From: Asterochloris sp. CNOR1
Lineage: Eukaryota; Chlorophyta; Trebouxiophyceae; Trebouxiales; Trebouxiaceae
Assembly: GCA_963969365.1 (NCBI GenBank)
Contig: OZ017749.1
Span: forward strand, 2,046,001 to 2,110,000
Direction of reading: 5' to 3'
Length of the DNA stretch: 64,000 bases
Of the stretch, positions 11,392-23,100 are shown piece after piece. The position numbers and the translations under genes are program-made. The stretch's first letter is position 1; the number at the start of each line of letters is the position of its first letter. The notes below the pieces were generated by a model. It was given only the letters and a program-made list of their open reading frames with translations. It was not told the origin of the DNA and did no database searches.

Positions 11392-11868
11392 TGGCAATCA
11401 GGGCCCATGCAAGGATCTGGCCCACCTCCTGTATGCAGACGCAAACAATCTGCACTGTGGGGTCCCAGAAGCCAGCCTAAAAGCAGGCTGGTGCTGCATT
11501 GGCCACAGTGTGAGAGAATGGTTGTTGTGAAACCCTCCTCACCTCCTTGCGGGGCAGGGGCACGGTCTTGGGCTGCTTGGGAAGACGTGAGAGAACTTTC
11601 GGTGTCTCTCACACCTCCCAACACATTATACTGGAATTCATTAAACAGATTTGTGCATCTGTCGCGAACAATCTGGCACCATTCAGCTTCTGATCGGCAG
11701 GTAGCCAACCAGCAGTTCATTGGCACCATGCATCTGGGGGTTCATGCAAACAGTAGCATCATACCAATCAGCAATGTTGCACATCTGAAGCCCCATCAGG
11801 CAAGACAGGCTGCCTGTCATGTACATTGGGCACAGCCTGCACTGCAGCACAAAGCATCTTGGCTGCAC

Positions 11869-13891
11869 ATGCCGTCAGCTCATGCTCACGAAGTTGCAGC
11901 ACGAGCAGCAGCCCTGGAGCAAGCACATTCTAGTGCTGACGGCGACACAGATGATGAGTTTCACTGCTTCGCCACATTGGATCTTGACCCTGTGGCAGAA
12001 GGCGAATACGTGAGCTGCTATGCTGCTTAACAGTGTACACAGCCTAGTTGGCCTCCTGCCCTGATGGGTGTCTCAGACTTGCGTGGCACTGGTGCAGTGC
12101 ATGCCAGGAGAGGTCACAGTGGACAACAGGAGCAATCCCCAGTTCACAATCCTGTCCATAGAGGTCAAGGACTACCCTGGGTGAGTTCGAGTGAGCCTGC
12201 GCCCAGCTGTGGAGTAGCATCTGCTGCACAGGCAGCACGTCCGCAGCCATCGAGCTGCTTGTGCCTGCTTCAGTCCCTGCATGCTCTGACTCGGTCTGCT
12301 GCGTGCAGGCTCTTGCGAGTGGTGGCCTGGGTGATCAACGGCTTGGAGCTGCTGGTGGAAAATGCGCGGTGGGAGTCTTCTGGGACTGGCTAAGCCTTGG
12401 CCCTGCTGGCAGCCTGCCATGCAGTGAAGAACAGCACGTGATTTGCTTCTGTAGAGCTAGTGCCTTGGCCTGAGGGGCCCGGAGTCAGGTTGAATCATGT
12501 GGCTCAGATGATAGAGGTCTAAGCCCCGTCCATGCATGCTGCTGCTGCTGCAATGCAGGCTACAGACTGACAAGGAAGGCATCGCACGCAACACATTCTG
12601 GCTGGCAGACTACCGCGGGAGAAAGCTGCCTGATGACAAGGCTGAGCTGGTAGCGGAGAGAGTTGCTGACTTTGTGGTCTACTGCACTCCCTCAGATGAC
12701 TCTGTGAAGGCCCAACGTTTCTGCAGTGGGCCCATCACGGTGGGTGGGCTGCCTGTGCGACTGCTGAGGGGGTCTTGGCCATCAGTTTCTGTAGGAAACC
12801 TCTCACAGCCGACTGCCTCTTCCTTCCCTCAGAAAGAGGGCATGCAGGCCAGCAGGGCTGCTGCTGTGGCGGGCACAGTTGACAGGCACAACCCCTTGCT
12901 ACGCAGTGAACGCGTGGAGGGTGCCGCAAGGTCCTCATTGCATAAACACCTGCCCAAAGTGTTGCCTGCAGTTGCACATTTTCTTTGAGGGGAATCAGGC
13001 TGGATATGCCCTGCACCCAGCACAGCAGAGAGGGGTACAGGCTGTGGTCCTCCTTGGCAAATGGAATGTCGAACGTGGAGGGAGAGCCATTTGACTGTAG
13101 GTGGACAACAAGGAGCACAAGGACTTCACAGTGGTCACTGTGTCAGGGGAGAGTGGCTTCCAGCGGCGGCAGGGCTTCCTGCTGGAGATTGCCTCTGCTC
13201 TCACAGGCTTGGGCGTGTCCATTCACGAGGCTGTAATCCAGGTGGGTCTGTGCCCCGACTGATTCTGGCCGTTTGAGCAGGCTGCTGAGCTGCCTTGCCA
13301 CGGCTTAGCTGAAAAGCTTGGTGCTTGCCATCCATAAATGTCAAACAGGTGAGATGAAGCCCCACCTCCTGACCTGACATTTCTTGGTGCCTGAGCAGGC
13401 TGCTAGCTCTGCCTGCTGCGCTGTAAGGGGGTGTCCATCCATACATGGGGCTGTCTGTCTGCCCATGGGGCTGTCAATCAGGAATTGAGTGTCCACACCA
13501 CTTGTGCTTGGTGCCGGAGCAAGCTGCTGGGCTGTCCACCCCAAGAGCCAGTGGCTTTGCTGCTGCCTTTGCCGCTGCCTTTGTCGCGCCTGCTGTGGCC
13601 TGAGCGGTAGCCTGTGCTGCAGCAACAGCCCTTGCGTGCCTGCCACCTGTGCAGGGGTGCAGCAGCTGCGGGGGACCAGAAATGGTGTCAGACCAGCATC
13701 ATGACTTTGGAAGCAAGGGGCGAATATTCAAGTTCTGGGTCACTGACCGGCAGGCCCAGAAGCTAGACTACAGCCGCAGCAGTTCCCTGTTATACACACT
13801 GGCACTCTTAATTGGCAAGAGTAACATGCCCCTGCGCCCACCGGGAAGCAATCTTACAGTACAGGATGGCACCGCTGTGGAGTCGTTCTGA
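11869..13891 (+). CDS. Plastid-type tandem ACT-domain protein (ACR family)
   Basis: Exons 11869-12009, 12077-12180, 12309-12368, 12559-12739, 13101-13241 and 13655-13891 (TGA) join in phase to give 287 residues from the ATG at 11869. The frame is open upstream to an acceptor near 11847, so an additional 5' exon with a transit peptide is likely. Two ACT modules are visible. The first begins VTVDNRSNPQFTILSIEVKD and continues LLRVVAWVINGLELL, with RNTFWLADYRGRKLPD at its end. The second begins VDNKEHKDFTVVTVSG and continues FLLEIASALTGLGVSIHEA. The C-terminus FKFWVTDRQAQKLDYSR is also family-typical. Such proteins bind amino acids and are thought to act as sensors in chloroplasts. A short FQRRQ insertion lies within the second module. 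Confidence 0.9.
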
Positions 13892-14258
13892 AGCAGAGGC
13901 CTGCCTGCCCTGCTGTGGACTTCAGCAGGGTCGCGCTGTGCAGATAGGGGTGTGTAGCAGTCAGAACAAGGTACAAAGCGCCTGTGAAGGTAGTGTGCAG
14001 ACAAATGTTCCACCAGTACTGTTTCAATTGTCTGCCTGCTGCTGCTGCTGCCAGTCTTTCAGTCAAAGAATTTGCAGAGCTGACTAGATCAAAGCTCCTC
14101 TTAGGAGGTCTTTTTCACGATACTATTTTTCAGAGCTGGCCTCTGGTGGACTGGACGCTGTCTTACATACCTGCAGCAGAGGGACAAAAGTATGATAATC
14201 AGGGGCTGGTTGTAAAACATAAGGACAATCTTGCAGCCGCTGACCTGCCCGACCAATC
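13892..14258. other. Convergent 3' region between ACT-domain and acyltransferase genes
   Basis: Both genes end here, transcribed towards each other. The last acyltransferase exon I can recognise ends at a possible donor near 14258 (GGCAG|GTCAGC). Its true stop codon, either in read-through (stop at 14199) or in a further small exon, should be in this interval. Nothing else was recognised. Confidence 0.4.
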
Positions 14259-17200
14259 CACGTGAAGTCCGTTGCGCTTGCAGGCTTGTTGCTCTGTGAT
14301 GCCATGTTGGCTGAGCTCAGCATTAAGTTTGTTGGCCATCAGCTCCCTCACGTTGTTGGCATACAACGCTGGAGAGCTACGCTCCTCTGCAGTGCAGCAA
14401 AGCACAAAGGTGTCATGGAGGCTCTTCAACAGATGATGCAGGAGAACAGCCAGTCATGCAGTTGGCTCTTGCGCTGCTGGCAAACAGCCAGGCATGCACT
14501 TGCAGCTGGCACAGTGCCCACACGAAGCCCTAAAACATCTGCTGAGCCCCAAGATGCCGAGCACAGCACACCTTCTGAAGGGACGTAGGGCTCCAGGATG
14601 TCCATTTCCAGGTGATTCACAAACTGGGTGCACATCCTGAAAAAGTGCCAGGGGGTGTAAACAATGCCCCAGCCAAGGTTCAGGTGCCTGGCCTTGTACC
14701 TCAGTAGCACAGGTAACACTGGCTGCCCAGAGACAAAGGCACCTGCAGCCACACAGGCTGCCTGTGAGCCAGGCAGTGCTGCAGAGGGGATTGTGCAGGC
14801 AGGTGACGGCAAGCATGCGGCTGCACTCACCTGTTGAGAACTTGAGGAGGCAGTGCCTGTGCTTGGTGGTTGCCTCTGGTGCCACAATGAACAGAGGGTA
14901 CCTGGACAGGCAGGATGAGGGTGTCAGAGGCTGAATCACTTAGGCCCACATCGGAGCAGCCACAGGTCGCAGGACCACATGCAGCCCAGTGTGCTGGCAC
15001 TTGCACCCCACCTCAAGGCACAGACCCACTTTGCAGGAATGGGTCAGGCTGATATACCACGCATGGGGATGCACCAGCCCGTGGTTTCCACTACCAACTG
15101 CATGTGGGGACGCACCAAGCATAACGACCCCAGGGCAGTCCATCTGTGCCAGCCTGCTACACACCACAGCTGACAGGCACAGTCTGGGTTGTTGCAGCCA
15201 GCTGTAGCTGAGAGCTCAGCCACAGGGCCCATGCAGTGGTGCACACACCTGGGATCAGCAGCCCGCTCCCCAATACGCAGTGTGGTGTTCCCGGAGACGC
15301 TGTGCTTGTTGTGCATGTCTGTGGTGCCCTTGCGCTCAACAAACAAGAACTGGAGGGCACGCGTAAATGTTCCAAAGAACGGGAGGTCGGCAACAGAGGC
15401 CTGCAGCAACGAGATGGCACTCAGAGCCCAAGCACGCATCACTGCAAAAGATCATGGGGACGAACAAGGCAGGTACTGCAAAGCGCTGGGGGCAGGGGCT
15501 GCCAGCAGCAAACGCAAAGCAATCAATTGCTGTGCTCTGCTGGGCCTACGACATAGTTTCATCATCGCTCAGCCAGCAGCAGCACTCGCACTGCAGATGC
15601 TCACGTCTGCCATGATGCAGGGCACAAAAGTGGAGCCAATGAGCCACCATGTCAGGCACAGGGACCGCAAGCTGCAGCGCTGACGCAGATGCTGACCTGG
15701 GCCACCCCGCAGGGTGCCACGACTCAGCCCATGAGCTGGTGTGTCCGGCGCAGGGGCTGCCAACAGCATGGACACACACCAGATGTTCACCTTGGCTGCC
15801 GGCAGGACGCAAGGGCTGTCAAAGATATGTACACAGTGCTTACCCTGGCCACCCCACAGGGCGCAGAAGTGGACCCAATAAGCCAGTGCACAGATGCAAG
15901 GGCCACCAGCAGCATGCACACACCCCTGTCGCTGACCTCGGCAACCAGCAGGACGCACAAGTTGAAGGTGCCATTGTGTCAGGCGCAGCGGGTGCCACAC
16001 ACCCCGGAAGCTTACCTTGGCCACCCCACAGGGTGCAAAGATGGAGCCAATGACGATGCCGTCCAGGTAAGACACATGGTTGAAGCAGATGATGGCTCGC
16101 AGGCGCTCGGCTGCAGCCACGTGGTGCCATCCATGCACCTTGAAGCTGAAGAAGTTGAGGCCCACAGTCAGCAGGAGCAGCGCCCAGAACCTGCAGACAG
16201 CAAGAGGCAGCTCGTCTGGATGGGATGCCTGCAAAGCGGTGTCCAGCACGTGTGGGGCAAGGGCAGGCTGCCTCTGCATGCTGAGTCTGTTCCGCCATGC
16301 CCCTGCAGTATGTGAGCAGGGTGTGGGGCAATCACTTGAAAGCCTGTGTCAGAAGGCTGGACTCAGGGCATTGCATGATGTCAGCTTGCAAGCAGACATC
16401 ATGCCTGGCTGTCCACGGCGCTGTACTTGAGAAGAAGACAAGAAACGGGAGAGATCTTGCTGTCAGGCATGGGAGATTAGAGATAGCACTGAGACATGTC
16501 AACATTTCAGGCTCACTTCATGAGCAGGCCTGCTGCTGCGACAGAAGCAGCTCAGCAGTGCCATAGCGATGTCTTGGGGTGCACTTGAACAACAACTGAG
16601 TTGCCAGGCATGAACAGCAAACTTGAGCACACACAAGCGCAACGTGCATGTCACAAGTAAAGCCAGTGAGCCTACTTGACGTCTGCAGGAGCATGGACTC
16701 ACTGGAGGAAGGGGCGCACAATGGCTGCACGCCAGAAAGGCATGGGTTGGTTGATGGGCAGCCCTACGATGAGGACGCGGGTGACCCCCCAGACCATCAT
16801 GAGGATGATGACTGCAATGACAGCCTTGATGGCCAGCCAGGGCAGGCCGATCACCATCTTGAAGACCTCATAGGACGTGACAGGGCTGTCCACGTCAAGG
16901 AAGGGGCAGTCCTGCACAGAACAGAGGGCTGGTTGGGGGGGTAGCCTCCTGCAACGTGAGCATGTGCAAGAGTCCTTTCATAGTGCTTGATGGGAGTCCT
17001 GAGAGGTGGGCCGTCCTGCAGCAAGGAGGTCCAGCCAGCGCAAGGCAGTCGTGCTGACGTATGTCAATGCCCATCGTGACATGCATTGCTGATGCCAAGT
17101 GAGCACTCCGGCTCAGGGGAAGTGGGGCCCATTAGGCCATGCCGCCGGAAGTGTGCTTGACCCTCCCTATGTGTGTGGTCGCGCACTGGTGCTGGCCGTC

Positions 17201-17979
17201 AGCAGCAAAATGGCACAAAGCTGCTCTTTGCGCAGGAATGCCTGCTGCTACAGCAGCAAGAATGGACAGCAATGGCAGCTGCTTGAGATATCACTGCACA
17301 CTGCATGCTCAGTGCCGGCCCTCTCTGCTTGCAGGAAGGCAAGAGTTGGCGGGTGCCTGCCCATTGCAAAATGTGCTGGCTGACCCTTCACCCTCACCCT
17401 CAAGATTTGCTGCCTACTGCTTCTGATGAAGAGGCCAGGCAGGCACACACCTGTAAGGCCAGACGTGGGCTGCTCAACACAGCAGAGAGCAGGCCCTGCA
17501 CTGTTCAGTGGCTTGGCTGGACGACAGCTCTCAGCATCTGACATGCCCTGTCATGCTCCAAGGCGAGAGGGCATTCGGCTCACTGTCAGAAGGTGGCGCA
17601 GCTCCTCCCCCTGAGCATTGTAGCTGTACTGCTTGACGGCCTTGCCAGGCGGACCGCCTGCCGCGCCAGGCAGGGGGTCCGCTTGCCCCTGCAGCGTCCC
17701 GGCGGAGGGTGTCCGCTGATGCCGCAAGTCTGCGTCATGCGTGTGGTGTGCGTCCTTTGCCTCTGGTGCAGTGTGTGCATGTACTTGCACGGGAGCTGCG
17801 TGCCGCCCATGCTGGCCCTGCTGGTGGTGCTGGAAAGGGTCGAGCGCTCCGTTCTCATGGGCACTGCTGTCGGGGGCGTTGACCAGCCTGAGGAGACGCT
17901 GGTCGTCTGAGACCAGGCCCCATGTGCCGTCGTCTCTACAAGTGATCAGCTGGGTGGACTGCAGCGGGCTGGCCTTCAT
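14199..17979 (-). CDS. Lysophospholipid acyltransferase (LPEAT/LPCAT-like, PlsC family)
   Basis: Re-esterifies lysophospholipids with acyl-CoA at the ER. Exons: 17979-17584, 16911-16703, 16190-16016, 15400-15249, 14901-14831, 14742-14572, and 14386 to about 14258. All of them join in phase. Exon 1 encodes a hydrophilic, His/Gln/Ala-rich N-terminus. Exon 2 has a long hydrophobic helix (GLPWLAIKAVIAVIILMMVW). Exon 3 has the catalytic motif NHVSYLDG (HX4D; His codon 16078-16076, Asp 16063-16061). Exon 4 carries FFGTFTRALQFLFVER, exon 5 the glycerol-phosphate-binding equivalent VAPEATT, exon 6 TPWHFFRMCTQFVNHLE, and exon 7 ALYANNVRELMA. No EF-hands were found. The C-terminal end is unresolved. 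The long intron between exons 3 and 4 contains repeated copies of the exon 3 end. Confidence 0.88.
15600..16060. repeat. Degenerate tandem copies of an exon end and its donor site inside the acyltransferase intron
   Basis: The true exon 3 end (minus strand, about 16055-16012, GGGGTGGCCAAG then GTAAGC) is followed in the intron by related blocks at about 15885-15841, 15738-15690 and 15648-15605. Each block ends in a GT dinucleotide in a donor-like context (GTAAGC, GTCAGC, GTGAGC). All are recognisable from the plus-strand words CCACCCCACAGGG and GGAGCCAATGA or variants of them. Confidence 0.7.
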
Positions 17980-18715
17980 GCTGACTGCATGAATCCTGGC
18001 TCAACTTGATGAAAACCTGCATTCAAAGACCAGGCTTGAGCTACCCTAAGCTGCCAGTGGCCAGGCACATGCAGTGGTGTAAAGCTGGCCTCCCCTTGCC
18101 TGACCTGCAATGAACTCTGTCATCCTGCCACAGCTGACATGATTTGAGGTACTCTTTGAGACTGTCTAAGGTACACCTTTCACCGTCTGCTTGAAGCCAT
18201 GATGCCGCTGTCCGACCTCGTCCTGTTGCCAAGGTTACGTGAAGCAGTTCTGGTTCGCAAAGATCTGGACAGAGCTGGCGAGCTCGGGAGCTGGCGCAGG
18301 TTTCGATCAAGTGTTGGTGCAAGCGCTGTTTGCAAGAAGGGAAAAGTTACATGCACATGCACCTGTTCAGGTTGCACACACAGGAGACTGCTGTGAGGGG
18401 CACTCGCAGCTCAGTTCACGCACTGAGGGGCAGTCGATCATAACATATGAACACGGTGACAACCGGAACTGGTGACTCTACGAAAATTCCTTTGCATCGC
18501 TCACTGCCTGGAGGCACACAGCTGCAGACCTGCCAGACTTGGCAGCAAGGAGCAGGCTCAGGAGTGCGGTGCGTCCCTGCCATGCAGTGCTGTGATTTCA
18601 GTGTTCACTTGTCATTCACTATCCCCTCAGGTTGGCAGATGATTTTCAGAAAATTGTGCATTACCTCAGATCTCAGGAACATATTGTTGATATTATCTGG
18701 TGGACACCATCCAAT
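17980..18715. other. Intergenic region upstream of the acyltransferase gene
   Basis: Only short open frames without splice-consistent partners or recognisable motifs are present on either strand. It should contain the acyltransferase promoter near 17980-18200. Nothing else could be supported. Confidence 0.4.
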
Positions 18716-18717
18716 TC

Positions 18718-19192
18718 TGCTCTTGGAGGACCTGTGGCGCAATGGTAGCGCACTTGACTCCAGATCAAGGGGTTGCGTGTTCGATTCATCATTTCGATTT
18801 CGAGATTCACGTCGGGTTCAAGTCCACACCACCTAGATCCGGTACAACGCCAAATCACTTTTTGCCAGCAGCACCTCTCCCTCCCCTGTTGAAGAGCCGT
18901 TGACGGAAAAAAAACCAAGACCCTGCTGGCTGGCAATTTCGATGTAGTGTTGTCAACAGCAACTCAGCCCCTTGTTTCTTCCTCTGTTGAAGGGCTGCTG
19001 ACGAAGGAGCCGTGGGCCTGCTGGCCGTCATTTGCTTCGTCTGCCGCAACTAAAGAGCAGTTTTCGATGTGAACCAAATTGAGTGGCCTTGTACCGGATC
19101 TAGGTGCGACCCATTGATCTGGGGAGTCAAGTAGTTGCTTCCCTGGAAGGAAATGCGCTACCATTGCGCCACAGGTCTTCCAAAAACGAAAC
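18718..19192. mobile_element. Palindromic element with tRNA-Trp-derived heads in inverted orientation (SINE- or MITE-like)
   Basis: A plus-strand head at 18728 and a minus-strand head starting near 19178 both begin GACCTGTGGCGCAATGGTAG. Each is followed by CCTAGATCCGGTACAA with one mismatch in 20 positions overall (18832-18851 and 19104-19085). Between them are two direct repeats of about 60 bp (about 18878-18940 and 18973-19034), sharing CTGTTGAAG, GACG and CCTGCTGGC. The minus-strand head carries about 22 extra bases between its A box and anticodon region. No open reading frame for a transposase is present, so it would be non-autonomous. Target-site duplications were not evident. Confidence 0.55.
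18728..18820 (+). tRNA. tRNA-Trp (CCA)-like sequence with an insertion in the T arm; probable pseudogene or SINE head
   Basis: The acceptor strand GGACCTG (18728-18734) pairs with CGGGTTC (18813-18819). The D arm has GCGC...GCGC around AATGGTA, matching an A box. The anticodon stem-loop TTGA-CTCCAGA-TCAA places anticodon CCA. The T arm starts GCGTG-TTCGATT, but the matching CACGT lies about 21 nt further on because of an inserted stretch that partly repeats TTCGATT. A plain tRNA would need this stretch removed. It sits at one end of a larger palindromic element, so it is more likely a tRNA-derived repeat than a working gene. Confidence 0.5.
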
Positions 19193-20130
19193 ATGAAGTG
19201 GATTGGCCAAATTTTGCGACTTATAATTGAACGACCACCGACAGGATCTGGCCACAGCCGAACAGCAGTGCAGCCAGTGGCATCCAGGCCTCTGCTGGAG
19301 TGGTCCTGCCTGCTGAAAGGAGAGCAATTTTGGCAATGAAAGACAGCTTAAGCTGGAAACATACCTGTGTGTAAGCTTGTTCATGGCAATCCCTCAGCTC
19401 AGTCGAGTCACCAGAGTTCTCTAATACATCTGCAGAGGGCTGCATGTGTTGCATCAAGCCTCTAAACAGCTACAGCCCGTTGTGCTCAGTGGCACTTATA
19501 ATGGCCTTTGCAGAGCCCGGACGCCACTTGGGAAGGATGAGGTGGACAGTATCTGCTGCAGGTGGCGCGTCTCATATATATATCAAGCTGGTGAGTTTGC
19601 ATCATACCGGGTTGTGCACCCTTGCTTGAAAGGATCACAGCAAGGCAATCTGCGGGATGCAACACAATGTGGAGCAATTGTGGGGCAGGCCTTGTCCTGC
19701 AAGCATCTCAGCAGCCACATATTTATTGGTGTAGGCCCTTGCAAAGCTCCCTTTGACGGAAAGTTGATTGCAGAGAGTGGCTTTGCTATTGTTTACGCAT
19801 GCAGGCCTGCATCATCTGAGTAAGGTCTCCAAGTGTGTGTTGTCTAGCCATATGTTGCACAAGCTGCCAGCCATCAGCTGGTGATGGCAGCCACTTTCCA
19901 GCAGCCTGCTACCTGGCATCACCTGCTGTCCTGTTTGCACACAGTCTCAGCTCTGCACGCAATTCATGGATGGTGCTCTCTCAAAGGTGCAAGCAATGCC
20001 TTTTGTCAGAGGGCAAGGCAGGAAAATTACATTACAAGTAATCCCGACAGAGCAGCTGCATGGCTCACATGGCGTCAGCAGAAATAGTTTGAGGCAGCTG
20101 TGATCAGTTTCAATGCAGTTCAACAGGTGT
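19193..20130. other. Intergenic region downstream of the DEG9-like gene
   Basis: No recognisable exon was found. A plus-strand open frame at about 19446-19823 has no family resemblance and no supporting splice sites. A short TATATATATA run occurs near 19574-19583. Confidence 0.35.
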
Positions 20131-23100
20131 TTATTGCTCCAGGACAGGCTGCAGATTTTCTGATCTGTCCTTGGGGATGCAGTGCTGCGCCAGAATGGCT
20201 GGCGTGGCTGCTTGCGCTGCTTTCCTGTTCAAAATGATCATGTTGTTCAAAGAGAGGCTGAGGCGAACATATTGCTTATCACACTCCTCAACTCTGCTGA
20301 CCAGGTCTTCAAGGTTGTAAATCTTGTGGCCATTGACAGCCTCCACCTCTGTGTTGACGAAGTCTTCATATCCCAGGCTGATGTCGGAAGCCAGCACCTG
20401 CAGCAGACAAGGCATCGAGTCAGAACACTTGACCGTAACACTGAACTTGACATTGCCTAGTAAACAGAGCTGACTTTGCAGGCCAGCACCTGCACCATGA
20501 GTTGCAGCTCATGAGACAGACAGCGCCTGCTGAGACATCAATCAGGCACACAGGCTCTGCCAGCCATAGCAAGTCGGGCTCAGGTGTGCGACTGCAATGT
20601 GTTACAGCTGCTCAGACACACATAGACTCTGCTACAGCAAGCAAGCAAACGCAGGTGTCAGAAGGCAGCTTCTGCAATTGGTTCTGCGCAGGTCAGACAG
20701 GTGCAGACAGCCAGACATGGCCCATAAATGATCGCTGCCCTGGGTGAGCAGGAGCCCCTGCTGCTTGCAGTGCACATTGATGCCTGTCAGCTGCTGCAGG
20801 ATGCTTTCTGCAATGCTGCTGCACAGCAAGGGGGCATTCTTGCAGCGGGCCAGTGTGCTAGCTCCGCAGCTGCAATGTCCCAGCTCACCTGTCCCAGCAG
20901 CACAAACTGCTGTTTCCGCTGGCTGGGCATTTTGTGCATCATTTCGTATATGAGGCGGACAGGGGCGTCAAAGGTGTATTCGGCGCCATACTCACTCTTG
21001 AGGTAGGGAACAGTGAGCTGCAGGGCAGAAAGAAAGGCAGACTTCAGCGCTTGAAAACCTGCAGTGCTTGAGTCGGAAACTGGCGACGCAGTACTTGCTG
21101 GTCAGGTAAGATAAGGTGAGATGCAGGAGAAATGGAAGAGTGGCTTCAGATGCCTGCTGGCAGCTGGTGTGTAGGTGTGGGGCAATTGTGACATGCACCT
21201 ACCGCCCAGCATCGCCACACATGCTGCCAGAAACTAGCGGAGTTGCACCTACCAGCCCCCATCAGGGCTACAAAGGCTGCGAGACTACACTGGGCTGCAC
21301 CAACAGACCCACCTGTGTGAACACGAGGCCACCCAGAATGAAGAATGGTGGCGGCTGTCCCTGTATGTGCACAGGCACCATGCGGGCGGGGACTTGCAGC
21401 TTGACCTTGGCTTTCCTAGCCTTGCCCGCCGTCATCACTGTGAGCTCTGCCTGCAGTGCAAGACGGCATGGGCTTGCTTTTTGAAACACTCTAAAGGGAG
21501 CAGGGCCAGTCATGGCAATGGCAGCCAGATCATGCCTGCATTAGCCAGTGCAGTGACAACTTGAAGTGCCATGAGGCAGCTTATGTCAGATGTGCAACAC
21601 GCACCACAGGACTCAGTGTCGAGAGTTTGGCCTCTGCCCTCGAGCACTCACACGGCTGGGGGTTTCTGCCAGCGGACAAAAAGTGATAAAGGCTGCTGGG
21701 ACCCTCCCAGCTTTGACAAGAAACAGCAACCCCTGTGGTGAGAGTCGCACCTCATCGCCAGTGTACTTCCGGCTGACAAGGTAGGAGAAGCTGATGCGCT
21801 CCCCCGACCTAAAAGGCACAGTGCCATCGTTGGCAATGTCGGTGCCATTAAAGGCCAGGAGGATATCGCCTGTGGCCAACACCTGATTGACGGGGGCGGT
21901 AGGCTCCACGCGCCGCACACGCACACCCTTCTGACCAGCCTGCGCAGCAGGGCAGGCACAGCATGTCAGAAGATGGGCACAAACACGCCTGGGCGCAGGC
22001 GCACACCCAAGATGCTTGGGTCCCAGGCCCAGTGTGAGAGGCAGACATGGCACTTTCGAAGGCTGAGCGCCAACAGGGCAGGCATGGCACATGGCAACCA
22101 GCAGTGTACATGGAGTCAAGCACTGAGCGCCAGTAGAGCAGCTGATCCTTGAAAGGCTGAGTGCCAGTAGGGACAGGCCTCCTCCTGCCGAATCTGAATC
22201 GAAGTACTGGGCAGACCTGCGCCTCTTGGGGCCAGGCTCACCTTCATGCCCATGCTGGCTCGCATGTGGGGATTTTCCATCTTCTGCCAAGACAGGCCAA
22301 GGCACGGAAAGCCTGCACCCACACAGTACTGCAGCTCATCTGCAGCACCTGGCGGGATGTGCACTGTGCTGGACTTCAGGAGGTCCGTTGCCACAGTCTG
22401 CATCAAGCCTGCCCACTCTCTGAATGCCAGCCCATCTGCAGCAGCTGGCACAGGCTGATTGTGGCCCACAACCTGCCGGTTCACCTGTGTAGCGTCCATT
22501 CCGATCATAATCTGTGAGAAAGTGCTCAATGACTTCCACAGGCACCAGGTAACCAATACCCTCAGCATTCTCATCCTGCAAGGGAAGTTGTTTGTCATGC
22601 AATGCGTCATGCCTACCCAGAACAGGGAATGTGCATCAACATCACAGAGCAACAGACCTTGAGGGATTGGAAGGCAATGCCACAGCAGTCCCGGTCGGCA
22701 TTGAAGGCTGGGCCACCAGAGTTGCCGCCTGCACGCCACACAGCAGCCCTCAGATCAAGGCAGGTGACAGCAACATCTGCACGAACGCCTTGGCCAGCAT
22801 TCAGATGTATCAGGCTTGAGCATGACTGGAAGGGTGCTGGCATCAGGTGTGCCCGCGTGGTGCATGCTCAACCATGGTCCAGGGAAAAGCGCAGCTGGGA
22901 TGGTACAGCTGCTCGAGTGCACGAGCTGCTTGCCCACTGCGGCACAGCAGCCCTGAGGCTGGGTGTTGACAAAAGGAGAGGCACGAGTATGGTTGGCAGA
23001 TCAGCCAGCACAGCTGCACATCAGATTTGCTGACCAACAGCAGAACATCAACTCACTGTTGATGGCTGCGTCAATCTGCACTCCCAGCAGCTCTGCAGCG

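Noticed and set aside
12735-13118. Minus-strand open frame of 127 codons
   Set aside because: It overlaps the well-supported ACT-domain exons on the plus strand and lacks any family resemblance.
14940-15660. Overlapping open frames on both strands between acyltransferase exons
   Set aside because: They lie mostly in introns of the acyltransferase gene. Only the 15400-15249 segment has family-specific sequence and correct splice sites.
19446-19823. Plus-strand open frame of 125 codons
   Set aside because: No homology recognised, no splice partners, unusual Cys/Ser-rich composition and no polyadenylation-like motif nearby.
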